Assembly: GCF_000143535.2 (NCBI RefSeq)
Contig: NC_037318.1
Span: forward strand, 1,302,001-1,366,000
Direction of reading: 5' to 3'
Source: Botrytis cinerea B05.10
Taxonomy: Eukaryota > Ascomycota > Leotiomycetes > Helotiales > Sclerotiniaceae
Length of the DNA stretch: 64,000 bases
Under the pieces are notes generated by a model. It saw only the letters and a list, made by a program, of their open reading frames with translations, was not told where the DNA came from and searched no databases. Shown piece by piece: positions 45,476 to 56,712 of the stretch (its first letter is position 1; the number at the start of each line of letters is the position of its first letter). The position numbers and the translations under genes were made by a program.

Positions 45476-46429
45476 GAGATGGAAAGTTTGGCCACAGAGT
45501 GGTTTTAATGAAACAACAATCGCAGAAACCACTCACACCTTCGTCAAGTCATCGCGGGGTATCACTTGATATATCTCCGCTGAGGCTGAGGTTGCATCAA
45601 ATCCTACCTTGAAAGACCTGCATGCAGCCTTGTTTCACAGAAACTTGGACGTCCAATACATTCACATCGCCAATAGATTGCTCCTTCGTCTGAGGTTGCA
45701 CGCTTTTGGATGGGTAAAAAGGAACTTTCGATAATCCCATCAATTGATCCGATATGCGTTATCAACGCGTTAGTGTACATCATCGGCGCGTCTCATCAAG
45801 TCGACCCCCCCCCTAGCCATTACGTGAGTCTTGCAAGAGTACTACTCTATATCCAAAATCAACAAAAGATACCAAACAACTAAACCCCAGCCAATACACC
45901 TCTTTATATCTTCAATTTGTCCCTCCAATCCCAAATTCTCATCCCCATCTCGCGGAAACATTTCCGTCCCCACAAACCCCCCTCTCGACCCACCATCTCA
46001 CAAGAACCCACCACTCCAAGCACCCACGACTTCGTACATATCACTGCCCCACCAACTACTCAGCTCAACATCGCTCTAATACCCTCGGGTCGCATAAGCG
46101 CGCATCGCTATCTATGTTGAGCCCAGCTTCACTGCTTGGAAGAATTCGATTGCACATTAGTTCTGTATTCGTCAGCTGAAGCCGCAATTATCCATTCTGC
46201 TATCAATTGGTGCAAGGTATTCATAGTAGTCATTAGTAGCTTGGTAGTCCGAGCCTCTCCACAAGGTCTTTGATATATAAAAGCACTCCGGCCAAGTACT
46301 CTTCTGATTCTCTTTTCATTTCTAATTTTAAAAATTGAAAGTATACAATCGCATTCACCAACTAGGTGAAACATCACATCTCACACATCTCAAAATCCTC
46401 CAATATCGCTCATTCTAAACACAGCAAAA
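45476..46429. other. Intergenic region between divergent genes
   Basis: About 950 bp upstream of both the BTB gene (-) and the Dabb gene (+), so it holds two promoters. The Pro-rich frames at 45831-46120 follow C-rich composition and are not called. No repeat or RNA was recognised. Confidence 0.4.
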
Positions 46430-46811
46430 ATGGCCGGCGTAATCCGCATAACCATGTTCAAAGTGCCCTCCCAAGCATCCAGGGACACAATGCTCAAGAA
46501 CTACGAGACCTTATCAAAGAAGGCCGTCAAGGTAATCAATCGTGTCCATTCTCTCCCCCTCATAACCAACTAACGCTCCTGTTTAGAACTCAGCTCCCTA
46601 CATCGTCTCCCTACAAGCTGGCGAATCTCAAGCCAACGATCCCCGCACCCAAGGTTATTCCTTGGTCGCAAAGACTGAGTTTAAGAACATGGAGGATTTG
46701 AAATACTACGATGAGTCCTGTGAAGCACATAAATGGTTCAAGGGCGAGGCAAAGACTTTGGGGGTTGAAGGGATGTGCTGCGTGTTCTATGAGCCTAGTG
46801 TTGTTGCTTGA
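46430..46811 (+). CDS. Dabb (stress-responsive alpha/beta barrel) domain protein
   Basis: Two exons, 46430-46531 and 46587-46811, separated by a 55-bp intron with a CTAAC branch; 108 residues, the usual size of single-domain Dabb proteins. MAGVIRITMFKVPS forms the first strand, then comes a helix ending SKKAVK, then NSAPYIVSLQAGES and the TKTEFKNMEDLKYYDE-like second half (TEFKNMEDLKYYDESC). Dabb proteins are small dimeric ferredoxin-like folds; in fungi and plants they range from stress proteins to polyketide cyclases, and no activity can be assigned here. ATG context AAAAATGG is good, and an upstream ATG is absent for more than 60 bp. Confidence 0.85.
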
Positions 46812-47202
46812 GTGATGATAGGCGGAGGGGGAGGGTCGTAATTATACAGAGCTTCATGGAATGTGGATAGGTACAAAGAGTGAAGGTTATATATAATCCA
46901 CGGTGATCCCAATGAGAGGAAGGTCGATTTGAATAGTTTGTTACAGGATAATGATGCACACAAAGCCAGCAAGTCCATGACAGGCTCTATCATTCGAATG
47001 TTACAAATTAGCTCAATGAATATTGGGTCCCATGAGCTTAGTGATCACAATCATTTTAGCGGCGGGACAAACAATCAAGTGCGTTATGAATGTATATTCA
47101 ACCAATTCCTATTAAAGTCTTGCTCCGCCAGTATTATTGGCCCTACAGACCTTAGCAAACTTTCTTGACGGATTAATATCCCAAAAGACAAGAAGAAAGC
47201 TC
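46812..47202. terminator. Convergent 3' intergenic region
   Basis: About 390 bp between the 3' ends of the Dabb gene (+) and the dienelactone hydrolase gene (-). It must contain both terminators. No gene was seen. Confidence 0.45.
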
Positions 47203-48222
47203 CTACTTGAGATGTTTTCCGAAGAACTCAATGAGCGTCTTATATCCTCTCTCATACTCGCTCTTAACTCTCTCGTCTTCAAGATCCGATCGTGCAGCCA
47301 TCCATCTATTTCCAAAGACATCAGCATATAGAAATTGCACAAAGAATGGAAGTAACATACCCATGAATTTGATCCTTGAAAGTCTCAACATGTTTCTCCC
47401 CAGTAAGATTTGCCTCAAACTTCTTCACCTCCTCCGCATCTTCATCTTTCGATGCTAGCAGAATAGTAGGAATCTTGATATTACTGGCGTCCTTGGAATC
47501 AACCATAGCGGGGTGACACTCAGCAGCTACCACGAAAGGGTTCGAGGAAGCAGAGGTGGTAAGGGAAACAATTTTACCGCCCCAGCAGAACTATTTGAGC
47601 ACAAATTAGCTACAGAGCTTCAATTCATAGACATTCAATCCAAGAATCACTCACCCCAAGGACAGCCCATTTCTCAATCGAAGAATATTTCTCAGCCATA
47701 GCCTTGACTAAGTCTGGAACTCTTCCAGCAGCCTTTGGTGGAGCTCCCGTCGTCTGGAAGAAATTGCCTAACTTCTTTTGCTTCTCTTCATTGTCAGGTG
47801 GATACCAGCTAATATCAGCTGGGTTTCCCTCAAAGAGGTCTGGCATGAAAACGAGATATTTGTTATGTTCGTCGGCATTGGCGAGGATATCAGCGCCTTG
47901 TAGGGTTTGGGGATAGTAGCCAAAAATGTCGTAAATGATGAAGATAGCTTTTGTTGCGTCGGCTGGACCGGTAACATCTAGAAAAGGGACATATTAGCTA
48001 GAGTTTAGCGGGGGGGAGAGGGCATGGTAATGGGGGAAGGGAAGCTCTGTAGCAAAGAAATCCAATGATGTGGCAGTAGATGTATTCCCAGGTTCGGTTT
48101 ACGGAGCACTTACAGGTCTTTAAGCCGCCAATGGTCTCATATTTTCCCTTATTTTCATATCCCTTGGATACAATAGGTGGGATGTTGCAGCAAGCTGCGC
48201 TGTGTCCATGTTGAGCTTGCAT
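47203..48222 (-). CDS. Dienelactone hydrolase family protein (AIM2-like)
   Basis: Four exons, 48222-48114, 47977-47655, 47590-47361 and 47305-47203, phases 1, 0 and 2, giving 254 residues. The alpha/beta-hydrolase triad of the family is present: nucleophile Cys146 in FCWGGK, Asp193 in LLASKDED and His220 in DQIHGWMAARSD. The N-terminus (GHSAACCNIPPIVSKGYENK) and IFIIYDIFGYYPQTLQGADI match fungal members closely. The prototype opens dienelactones in chlorocatechol breakdown; the fungal homologues (yeast Aim2) are cytosolic and of uncertain substrate. All splice sites are canonical. The exon order was fixed by requiring an uninterrupted frame through the triad. Confidence 0.92.
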
Positions 48223-49009
48223 TGCGATTGTATTTGGAGGACTTGAGTTTTGAAGTGATGATGCGTGTCTTAGAATTAATCGTTAATATAAAGAGGAACG
48301 AGAAGGAACGAGAAGGAACGAGAGCGTGGATAGGTGGGTTGTTGATAAATACTAAGGATTCTGTGCAATGCGGGGCAACAGCGACAGTGACGTCGACGTG
48401 CTCTTCGGCAAAGAAACAACATGCCGAAATTGAGTTCTCGAAAATGCGTATTATTTTGGTGGTGTGCACGGTACTCATTTGCGGCGGCTGTATTCTTCTC
48501 CGAAGAGTTATCGATCTGTTATCTACACGTGATATGGCTCTTTGTCAATACAAGGGAGAAACTATCACGATGCACATATCATCATGATATATTTGTAGAA
48601 CATTCGTCATTAAAAAGAAAGATCCGTTTTATTCAGTAATCAGGTATCTCTAGGTACAACCGGAAAGTAATCTGTATGCGAATCCCAAAACATAATATTA
48701 AGAAAGTCCAGTCGTCCTTTCATAGATAGTGCAAAACCCGCGAATACGGAAAAGGATTCAATTCCTGCCAAAACTCCGAGTATACGAAACCGAGAAGGGC
48801 AGCACTGTAATCAAAACAGGCATTGCCGTAATTTGAGTAAACTCCAGACTCGAAAATAGTGACCCTTCAGAGTGAAGAAGCCAGCTGTAAATAATTCAAA
48901 CCCCTATCAGTACTTGGAGATAGGAAAAGGCTGTCTTTTCCCCCCCCTGAGTAATTGTTATACAGACGTTGGAGAATCTTTACTTCGAGAAGTATAACCA
49001 AGGAAATAT
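48223..49009. other. Intergenic region
   Basis: About 790 bp upstream of the dienelactone hydrolase and downstream of the SH3-domain gene. It includes a GAAC-GAGAAG tandem (about 48295-48321: AAGGAACGAG repeated). The frame 48177-48587 on the plus strand has a hydrophobic centre but no homologue-like content and is not called. Confidence 0.4.
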
Positions 49010-51091
49010 TCAGAAAATCGAGTTAACGATATTTCCACCGATCGTAGCTCCCGCACCGAAGATAGCGGCATTACCCAATTTCTTACCAAACTTCTTACCC
49101 ATCTCTCCACCCTTGCTAGTCTTGTCTTCAGTAGGTTGTTCTGCGACAGCCATTGGGGGAACGGAGCTATTGTAAGGGTTGCTTGGTCCGGGTGGTGCGG
49201 ATCCTTGTTGTTGAGAACCATAAGGGGAGTATGTGGCCTTCTCATTGCCATAATAGGCACCCTGAGGAGACTGGTTTTGATGCTTCTGAACGTAGTTCGA
49301 TGGGAACACACCCTCTTTTCCGGTCTTTTCGTTCTTGCCCATCCACCAATCATCGTTCATGTATTCGTAGATGATGATAGTGTCACCAACATCGAAGTTG
49401 CAGTCTTCAGGTTCGGTATAACGGTAAAGAGCGGTGGCACGTCCGACTTCTGGTCGAGCAGGTGGTTGTGTTGGTCCGCGAGGAGGAAGGTTTGGAGTAG
49501 ATTGGTATGATGGTGGAGGGTTATCGTTATTGACATTCAATTGTGAGAATGCGGCAACTGGTGCAACTGGTGCTGGAGCGACAGCGTTGGCACGAGGAGC
49601 GGGGGAGGACGTCGAGTTCAAGCTGATTTCTGAGGGAAGTTTGCTAACCACAAGCTCATACACGTCATAAGCAATGAGTTCGTCCTCAAGAAGGTTCTCA
49701 AGCTCCTGCAAACTATTAGCATGAATTAGAGACCAAGAGAAAGAGTTCAACTCACATTCTTGATATTGCGAATAGATCTATTAGCCTTCATGATCTGCTG
49801 GCGACGCTCTGGGGGCATTGAGGTAGACATGATTTTGTTCTCGTAATATGCGTATTCCTTCTCAATACAATCGGTACAATTTTGATGCTCTGTACAATTT
49901 CGATTTTTACTTTGCGCAACGAGTTGTTCAATCTTTTGTCGTTCGTGTTCGAAGAAGTAAAGCTCACCACGTTGTGGCTTAGACGGCTTATTTCGGGAAG
50001 AGCGCTTGGCAATTGTAGGGGATGATGGGATTCGGTAAATCTTCGAATTTAGTGGGAACAGCGTTTCATTTATCAGCGACTCGGGAGTAAAACCACTATT
50101 TTCTTTACTGATAACTCCAGAACTAAAATAATCAACCACTCCTGACTCAGAAACGCTGGGTGATCGCAAGCTCAAAATTCGCGAATGTGGTATTGATGTT
50201 GTAATGCCTAATTTTGGGCCTCGGGTCGGCGTATACGTGAGCGCAGACGAAGAAGTCATATTCGCTGGTGCCGTATAATTTCTTATTCCAAGAGCATCAC
50301 AAGTGGCAATTGGCTTGGCGGCAGAGACTTGACGGCTACTCTTTGGTGTATTGATGCGAATAGAGCTCTTTCTGCTCCCCGTTGGACTCGGACAAAGAGC
50401 TTCGGATTGCTCGCGTAGGGTCCTCTCCAGAAGACTACCAAGGAAAGCGTCGCTATCGACAATAGCTTCTGGGTCTGGATTTTCAGGAAAGCTGAAGTTT
50501 CGAGTGAAGGATTCGCGAATTACCAAAGGTGATCGTGCGACAACAGGTGGATCTGTAAACAGAACAACAATTAATCGTCTGACAAGGTAGGTTTTCTCCA
50601 TAAAGTGAGGTGGGAAAATATATGACGAAGGGAAGAAGGCACGTACCTTTTGGAAGCGGCGACACTGGCTTCTGAGTACCTGGCGCTCGAGGAGATTGAG
50701 TCTTTGGTACTTGAGGGGATTGACTTCTTGGGAGTTGGGGAGGTTCAATTGCCTGTGGCGCAACTTTGTTACCAAAATGATCATAGAAATTGATCCCAAG
50801 TCCACCAAAACCGCCAAGTTCACCGGCGGCTTCTTCTCCAACAGAGTCCATTTTCTTCGTAGCCGGCTCCATCTGGACGCTGGCACGTCTTTGGTGTGGC
50901 TCAAGAGGGGGTTTCATTCCTTTGGAATTAACTGTTGAAATGCGTCTCAAATCACTTGAAATTTTCTCGCCAGGTAATTTTGAATCGGTTGCTTGAGATT
51001 CACCAGACATTCTTTTCCAAGCTCTGGTAAGTTTGCTCTCCTTGCCTGGCTCGGAGGACGAGATGACAGGGGACACCATGATGGGAAACAT
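49010..51091 (-). CDS. SH3-domain protein of LSB1/PIN3 type with long N-terminal extension
   Basis: Three exons, 51091-50647, 50552-49756 and 49705-49010, phases 1 and 0, give 645 residues. The C-terminal ~256 residues form a complete LSB1/PIN3-like protein: QIMKANRSIRNIKNELENLL with KLPSEI, a Pro/Ala/Asn-rich linker, an SH3 domain (ATALYRYTEPEDCNFDVGD, WWMGKNEKTGKEGVFPSNYV), then a Gln/Tyr/Pro-rich tail and GAGATIGGNIVNSIF. Yeast Lsb1/Pin3 bind the actin nucleator Las17 and influence prion induction. The N-terminal ~390 residues are Ser/Pro-rich, with FGGLGINFYDHFGNK, and end in a Cys-rich charged helix (NCTEHQNCTDCIEKEYAYYE) that runs in frame into the SH3 part. A separate transcript from the internal Met (MSTSMPPERR, 49828) would give the short form. 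Confidence 0.8.
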
Positions 51092-52430
51092 CTTGGATGG
51101 TTGTTGTTTTGCAAAACAAAAGTTGGGGGGAAAGAGTTTATGTAGAGATATGTTCGTTTAGTTTTCTATCCATCGATTCACTAAAGGAAATCGTTTTCTT
51201 TGGTTCTCGTGAGTGTTCAGAGGAGATAGCAAGGGGGCGAGGCTTCAAGGCTTCAAATTTGGCAAAGGTGAATTCACAAACTACAGTATTCACTTATAAA
51301 TTGACAACTACCTAGTAGTCATCTCAATAGATGTCTCAAGATTACATGCTCATCATTCATAAACTGTTTTTGTGAATTCTGAGTGGAGTGAAAGCAAGTT
51401 GAACAGATGGAAAGCATATTGAGCGACGGCTTGCCGGTGAGATCGATTTTCTTTTGATATGGGACAACAGCTTTGTGTAGGACATCCTCAAGAAGCCTTG
51501 AACACAATTCTATATATTGATTTAGATTCCATGTTAGTGTCGGAGAACATCTATGCTTTTTTGTCAATCCACACGAAGACGAACTCTAAGCTCCAAACAC
51601 CAGTGTGTTGGTGTTTTATGCTACTCCGATCTTCAAGGCATTTATTCTGAGCTCTCAGGTCCATCATTGAGACTGGAATATTACTTTACATACCCAAAGA
51701 GGGGTGTTTTCAATGTTATCAAGCATTTCATGACAAGGGACCTCTATTGCAAAACTTCTCTTATCCTTATAATCGTAAAGCTATACGATTTCATCCAATC
51801 TTTCTACGGCCTCGATATCTTAGCATAGCAAAGTTCAGAAATTGTCCAGATGATGTGATGTTCAGTCGTCACTCAGAGCTTGGTAAGGGCTTTCTTCGCT
51901 TTCCTGAAGAGGATTCTTTCTAAATGTGTGAGAAAGTCGGACGGCATACATGTTCTATCCAGAAATCATCATTTTCGCATGTTCATTTTGTCTCTTTTTT
52001 GCGTTATTTGCAATGCTCTACACATTGGTAAATATTCAGATTTAAATCTCATCTATTTTTTTGGCTTGCAAAACTGCGTCCAACTCTATAAATCAAAACC
52101 GGTAAGGGTCAAACAACTTGAGTAAGGGAAATAAAAAGAAAACGAATCCAGTCTTCTCTTGTAATCTGCCTCAAAATATTTCCAACACCTCTTTCCCCGT
52201 AAAATCTCTTACGAACCTGTCTACTTTGTCTGCAATGCTAAGGATACTATTTACACCATTTTGAATAGCAAGAAAATGGAACTGCCGGGACACATACTGT
52301 CGAAGATCCCTAAAATCATAAAAGATTTGACGATGGTATGGCGCAATGTAACAAGTGTCCCAAGCCACTGTAATGGTTGATCGCCATTTTTCTTGCTCAT
52401 AAGTACCCAAGAGATACACAGATGCTGAGT
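51092..52430. other. Intergenic region; possible 3' coding segment
   Basis: About 1.3 kb upstream of the SH3 gene. Most holds only short frames. At 52171-52419 on the minus strand an open frame (YLLGTYEQEKWRSTITVAWD, VNSILSIADKVDRFVRDFTG) looks like real protein. It lies just past the stop of the 188-residue gene in a different frame, and could be an alternative last exon or a decayed neighbour. Confidence 0.4.
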
Positions 52431-53234
52431 TTAGTATCCAGAATTAGTTGGAGGAGTCATCCAATGTCTCAACATTCGATCCAGGGCTTCCTGCCACTCA
52501 TACTCAAAGCAAGCAGCGAGCTGAGCTGCCTCCTCGGCTTCTGGATACCGACCTCCCCACATCTCGGGTTTGGCCGCTTCACTTTCCGCATGTGTTTGGA
52601 TCATCCCGCTAACACGCGTTAATCAATATATGTTCTGACCCTGTCTCACAAAGAATACAAGAAATCAATGGCTTGGACTTACGCATCATGTATTTTGGTC
52701 AAGATCAGCCAGGCGTAATTCCAACCTCTGTCACTGTTCGAATCGCTAGCCACCCTCCATTTGGCATCATCAAGTAGATCGTTGCTGAAAGTGTAATTTG
52801 GCGTCAAATTACGGAGTTCATTGAGTAAATTGTGGGATGTGACATAATAAGTCCAAGCTGTAGTCAAGGCATCTCGAATGAGAAGTAGCTCCTCTTCATT
52901 GGAAGCTGCAGCTAATCGCTCAATTCTACAGAGCTCCGTGAGCGTATTTACACGGTGCGCGTTGAGTGATTCGATGATTTGAGCTATGCTCTCCTGTTAT
53001 ACGTTAGTTCTATAATCTGTGGAGGGCAATTCAAGAGCAGTAGACAGAATTTCGGGCCAAAATCATGACAACCAAAAAACTGGGGGGAGTTTGGTAACAG
53101 ATTTTGAGTAATACAATGGTGAACTGGTGAACTATGAATATTAACCCTTGACTCACTTGGGTTGTTGAATATCTAAAATTTCTAGAGCTTGAGCTTTGAC
53201 CAACTTGAGAGCGTCTAGAGTTTTGGGAGGACAT
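52431..53234 (-). CDS. Small protein of unknown function
   Basis: Three exons, 53234-53157, 52993-52683 and 52608-52431, with phase 0 and phase 2 joins; 188 residues. Splice sites are standard (GTGAGT/ACAG and GTAAGT/TTAG). The first exon is a Ser/Gln/Arg-rich tail (MSSQNSRRSQVGQSSSSR). The rest is helical: SLNAHRVNTLTELCRIERLA, then ALTTAWTYYVTSHNLLNELR, then WNYAWLILTKIHDAG and a C-terminal EAEEAAQLAA helix. I recognise no family. The ending TPPTNSGY is followed by a branch-like ATACTAAAC and CAG, so the real 3' end may be spliced onto the frame at 52171-52419, although no phase-compatible donor was found. Confidence 0.65.
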
Positions 53235-55439
53235 AATTTTGACGGCTGCACAGATATAACTTTAATTTATAGCGTAAGATCCCCAGGAGCTAGGTCTCTA
53301 AATACCTTTGGCTGTTTATATTGTAAAGAAGCAAGTGCAGGTAGTGTTTATAATCTTAGATCTGCAGGCGATAGAGAGTTGGATTAGATTCCGCTGAAAT
53401 CGTTGAAGTTATTGAAGGAAGTGCTTAGAGATATAGTCCCATTCACAAGAGACAGGACCTAATATACCAGTATAAACATAGGAGGCTTACCTTAGGACGC
53501 CCCAAGTCGACAGAAATATTCCAGGAGTTCGTCCTGTGCCGTGTAAAGTAGGGGCGTCTTAAACTTCTCACATCCAGAGCAACTTCTAAAATAGCAGGTT
53601 TCACATAAAAGTGAAATCATAGCATACTACACGGGAATATTGTATTATAGTAATAATACTTGAACAACATTTTATCACACATCAAATCTCAACTCCTCAA
53701 CTACAGCTTTGGCATTGAGTGACTCAAGGCACAATCTATCTCCCCACGCATCGTGATAAGTCGTAGATTTGTTGTTCTCTCCTAGAGTGGCAAGTGCCAA
53801 GCGTGCTATCAGAATTCGAGAGGCTCTGTGGACGATGCATCAAACCATGCGAAGTTGAAGGATCTAGGGTCTGAATACTGAAAGTGGAGAAGAGTGTGAG
53901 AGGGAAGAACCAATCTCTCCAACCTCATTGGTAATTGGAATAACCTTTGAAGTTTTACTAAGAGTTGTAAGCAATTTAAATTACTGCCAACGTTTATTGG
54001 CATGTACCTACAGGGAAAGCAATGCAGTATTCGAGGCTGTCTTCCACTTAATACGTCTGAAGACTCTTCTAATTGTCACTCCATGTATGGTGAGACCCCA
54101 TCACAACCCTGATATTGGTTGATTGACTGTTTCAGTCTAGAAAATTCTCCAATACCCCATGTCAAGCGTGGCAATCTCGCATAGCGTTGGTGAGATTTGA
54201 GATGAATACATCACTGGTATCCTACTTTGTGGAAACAGCGTGACTTTGAGGCTGGATTGATGGGAGTTCCTTGGCGAAAAGACTTCACTGGTATATCGTC
54301 TTATTTTCTGAGGCCATACTTTCAGTAAGACAAGTGCTGACTGGGGATGGGCTGAAGTGTGGTCAGCCTCCGTTACGAATAATTAATTTCGATAGGTCCG
54401 TTCGAACATCAATTCTCTCAAGAGCCGTGGTATTTTATGGCACAGTTTTATCCAATTCATCACCATATCCAGCTGTAGAATATCAATTATTACTTTAATT
54501 CTCGTATTCCAAATTGATCAAGAATAGCCGTCATTGTGGAAAGCTACTGCCGTGTACGTGACTATAATACACATAACGTCGTTGTGTTGTACCAAAAATG
54601 CTAATCACTCAGGTGTTCGAAAAACAATTAGCCTTTTGTACCATCTATTTCTTTGCCATTTTTTTGCTTTTTAGGAAGGGCCTCGGAAGAATTATGGGAA
54701 TGGCAGTAGTTTTACTCATCAAAAAAATCGTGACTCTTAGGTTCCAATTTCAGGACTATGTTGCAGAAATTGTGGGCAGATTCAGACCAGGCTACAACCT
54801 CGCGGGACTCATACAGATTTAAAATATGCAAAAAAGTGTCAGATATGATAACAGAAGGAATCGAAAAATTGGATGGAAGCCACGACCAAATTATCTTGCT
54901 CTATTTTCCACAGTAAGAAGGTGAGAACATAAAATGGTTGTAAAGTAGAGTAGTGGAGTGTAGCCAGGTAGCAAAGTATGAGAATAATGTAAGTCCAACG
55001 TAGCATTCATGAAGTCATAAGTGGCACAGCTAATTATGCCTGTAAGACTCCGTTGAAGAATTCGATGTTTCAGTTGTGGCACAGTGTTCTGATCTAATCA
55101 TTCGGCAGAGTCGACCAATCTTATAAGCGACCTGGAAACTAAAAACGATAATATATTCCTTAGCAAGCTCTAAAAATGGCCTAAGATTTCGTGGAAAGAG
55201 AAAAAATCTTCGAAGAATGTCTTGAGACCTCAAATTATAGCAATGGGAATTTTTGCGAGTGCGTCCTGTGAATGGAAGTAAGATGTCAGCCGGTTATCAT
55301 TTACCATCCAATATGTGGCACATATGGAGGATAAGCTCGCTAAATACATGCCTTTCTTTCCAAGATTATAATATCCAATTGTGTGAACAAAGTGAATGAC
55401 TTCAATTCAATTACCACTGTAATTTAGCTACTGTAATAA
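53235..55439. other. Intergenic region with coding relics
   Basis: About 2.2 kb. On the minus strand at 53690-53800 a coding-like fragment reads TTYHDAWGDRLCLESLNAKA and VVEELRFDV before a stop, and frames at 53809-54003 may be earlier parts of the same decayed gene. No family is recognisable. The remainder is AT-rich with short frames only. Confidence 0.35.
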
Positions 55440-56082
55440 AGCCCTAAGCGAATGCGAAAGACACTAGCTCTTTCAGTAAGTCTTTATAAGACTTACTACT
55501 TTCAATACGTAGCTAGCTCTTTAGATAGAATACAATTAGACATACAGGACCTACGATATTCGTGGGTGCTACGTCTTCCGTATCCTTCTCGTACCAACAC
55601 CAATATCTAGAAGATGGGATTCTGCTTACAGACTATTTGAATACCTCGAGCCGATATTTACCCAAAGCCGGGAACACGAGTTCAAACAACAAGCTAGTGT
55701 GGATGCGATTTTGCCCAGAATATTGTGAAATTCCATAATAGTTATAGTAAATCACTTATCAATATTTCACTAATAAGCTATATTATTATTATATAATAAA
55801 TGAATAATATGATATTATATTATATACTTATATAATAATATTACAATATAGTTAACTGTATCTCTTATCAAAATGATTTAGAAATGAATGGAATGAAAGG
55901 GAATGAAATGGAAGCATATGAAATATGATCGCTAAATTGATTAAATTTGATTGGTTGTACTTTCTTTTTATTACATAAAATGGTTCTATAAGATTCGATT
56001 TAAATCGATCTTATTTATAAGCATATAAAATACTAGAATTACATTACAAATTATATAAATCTAGGATATTCTTTCAAGAAAC
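55440..56082. other. AT-rich block flanking the retroelement
   Basis: Very AT-rich, mostly TA-repeat-like at 55730-55860. It contains a perfect 10-bp inverted repeat with a 3-base loop (AGTAAGTCTT at 55475-55484, AAGACTTACT at 55488-55497) and a GGAATGAAAT-like reiteration at 55880-55920. No coding signal. Confidence 0.5.
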
Positions 56083-56095
56083 CTTAGAAAAGTAA

Positions 56096-56231
56096 GCAAA
56101 TTCACCTCTATTTTAGTTTCAATATACAATTTGACTTCAATTTTACTATATATTCGATTTGTCCCTTATAAGCTAAATCCTAGTAAGTCTTCCACAATCA
56201 CTTATATTATAATATAAGATTTAACCTCTAA
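56096..56231 (+). repeat. Left terminal direct repeat (LTR-like)
   Basis: Shares its first ~110 bp with the right copy at 57558 at high identity, including TATTTTAGTTT and CCTTATA-AGCTAAAT. It ends CCTCTAA, comparable to CCTCCAA at the end of the right copy. The two differ by an internal indel of about 35-40 bp. Confidence 0.65.
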
Positions 56232-56233
56232 TA

Positions 56234-56247
56234 GGTTATAAGCCCGG
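56234..56247 (+). other. Putative primer-binding site (initiator tRNA-Met like)
   Basis: GGTTATAAGCCCGG lies two to three bases inside the left repeat. It differs by one base from GGTTATGAGCCC, the complement of the anticodon stem-loop of eukaryotic initiator tRNA-Met. Half-tRNA priming of this type is established for Drosophila copia; its use here is inferred. Confidence 0.5.
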
Positions 56248-56712
56248 CTAGTTCACACTAGCTTTGAAAGGAAATAAGCTTGATTTAAGGTCATATATTG
56301 ACTATTGAGCTGTCGAATATCGAAAAATCGAATCAATATATTTCGAATTTACATCGATATCACCTACAAAATTAGACCCTGTGGCCTGCGTCCCTGAAGC
56401 TAAACCTAATTGAGCGAATAAAATTAGGTCCCTAGACGATATATTTACGCTATAAGCTACCCAAAGCGGGTGATATATCAATATTCTTCATACCAAGGTG
56501 CCCTAGCTTATTTAGTCTTCATTTTATATAGAATAAAATAAAGAGCTAATTTAAGAAGTGGCTGGTCTAATAATCTCCTGAGCCAAATAATCGAACTTTA
56601 AATCGATTTATCATTCAAATCCATTTATATTCTAATACTATTTCAATATAAAATAGTATTAGAATAAAACCAGTTTATAATACCAATTAGCATATAAACT
56701 AAGTGCTTAAAA

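Noticed and set aside
45831..46120. Pro-rich frames upstream of the Dabb gene
   Set aside because: Composition-driven frames inside a divergent promoter region.
48295..48321. Short GAACGAGAAG reiteration considered as a CRISPR-like array
   Set aside because: Contiguous tandem copies without spacers; fungi lack CRISPR arrays.
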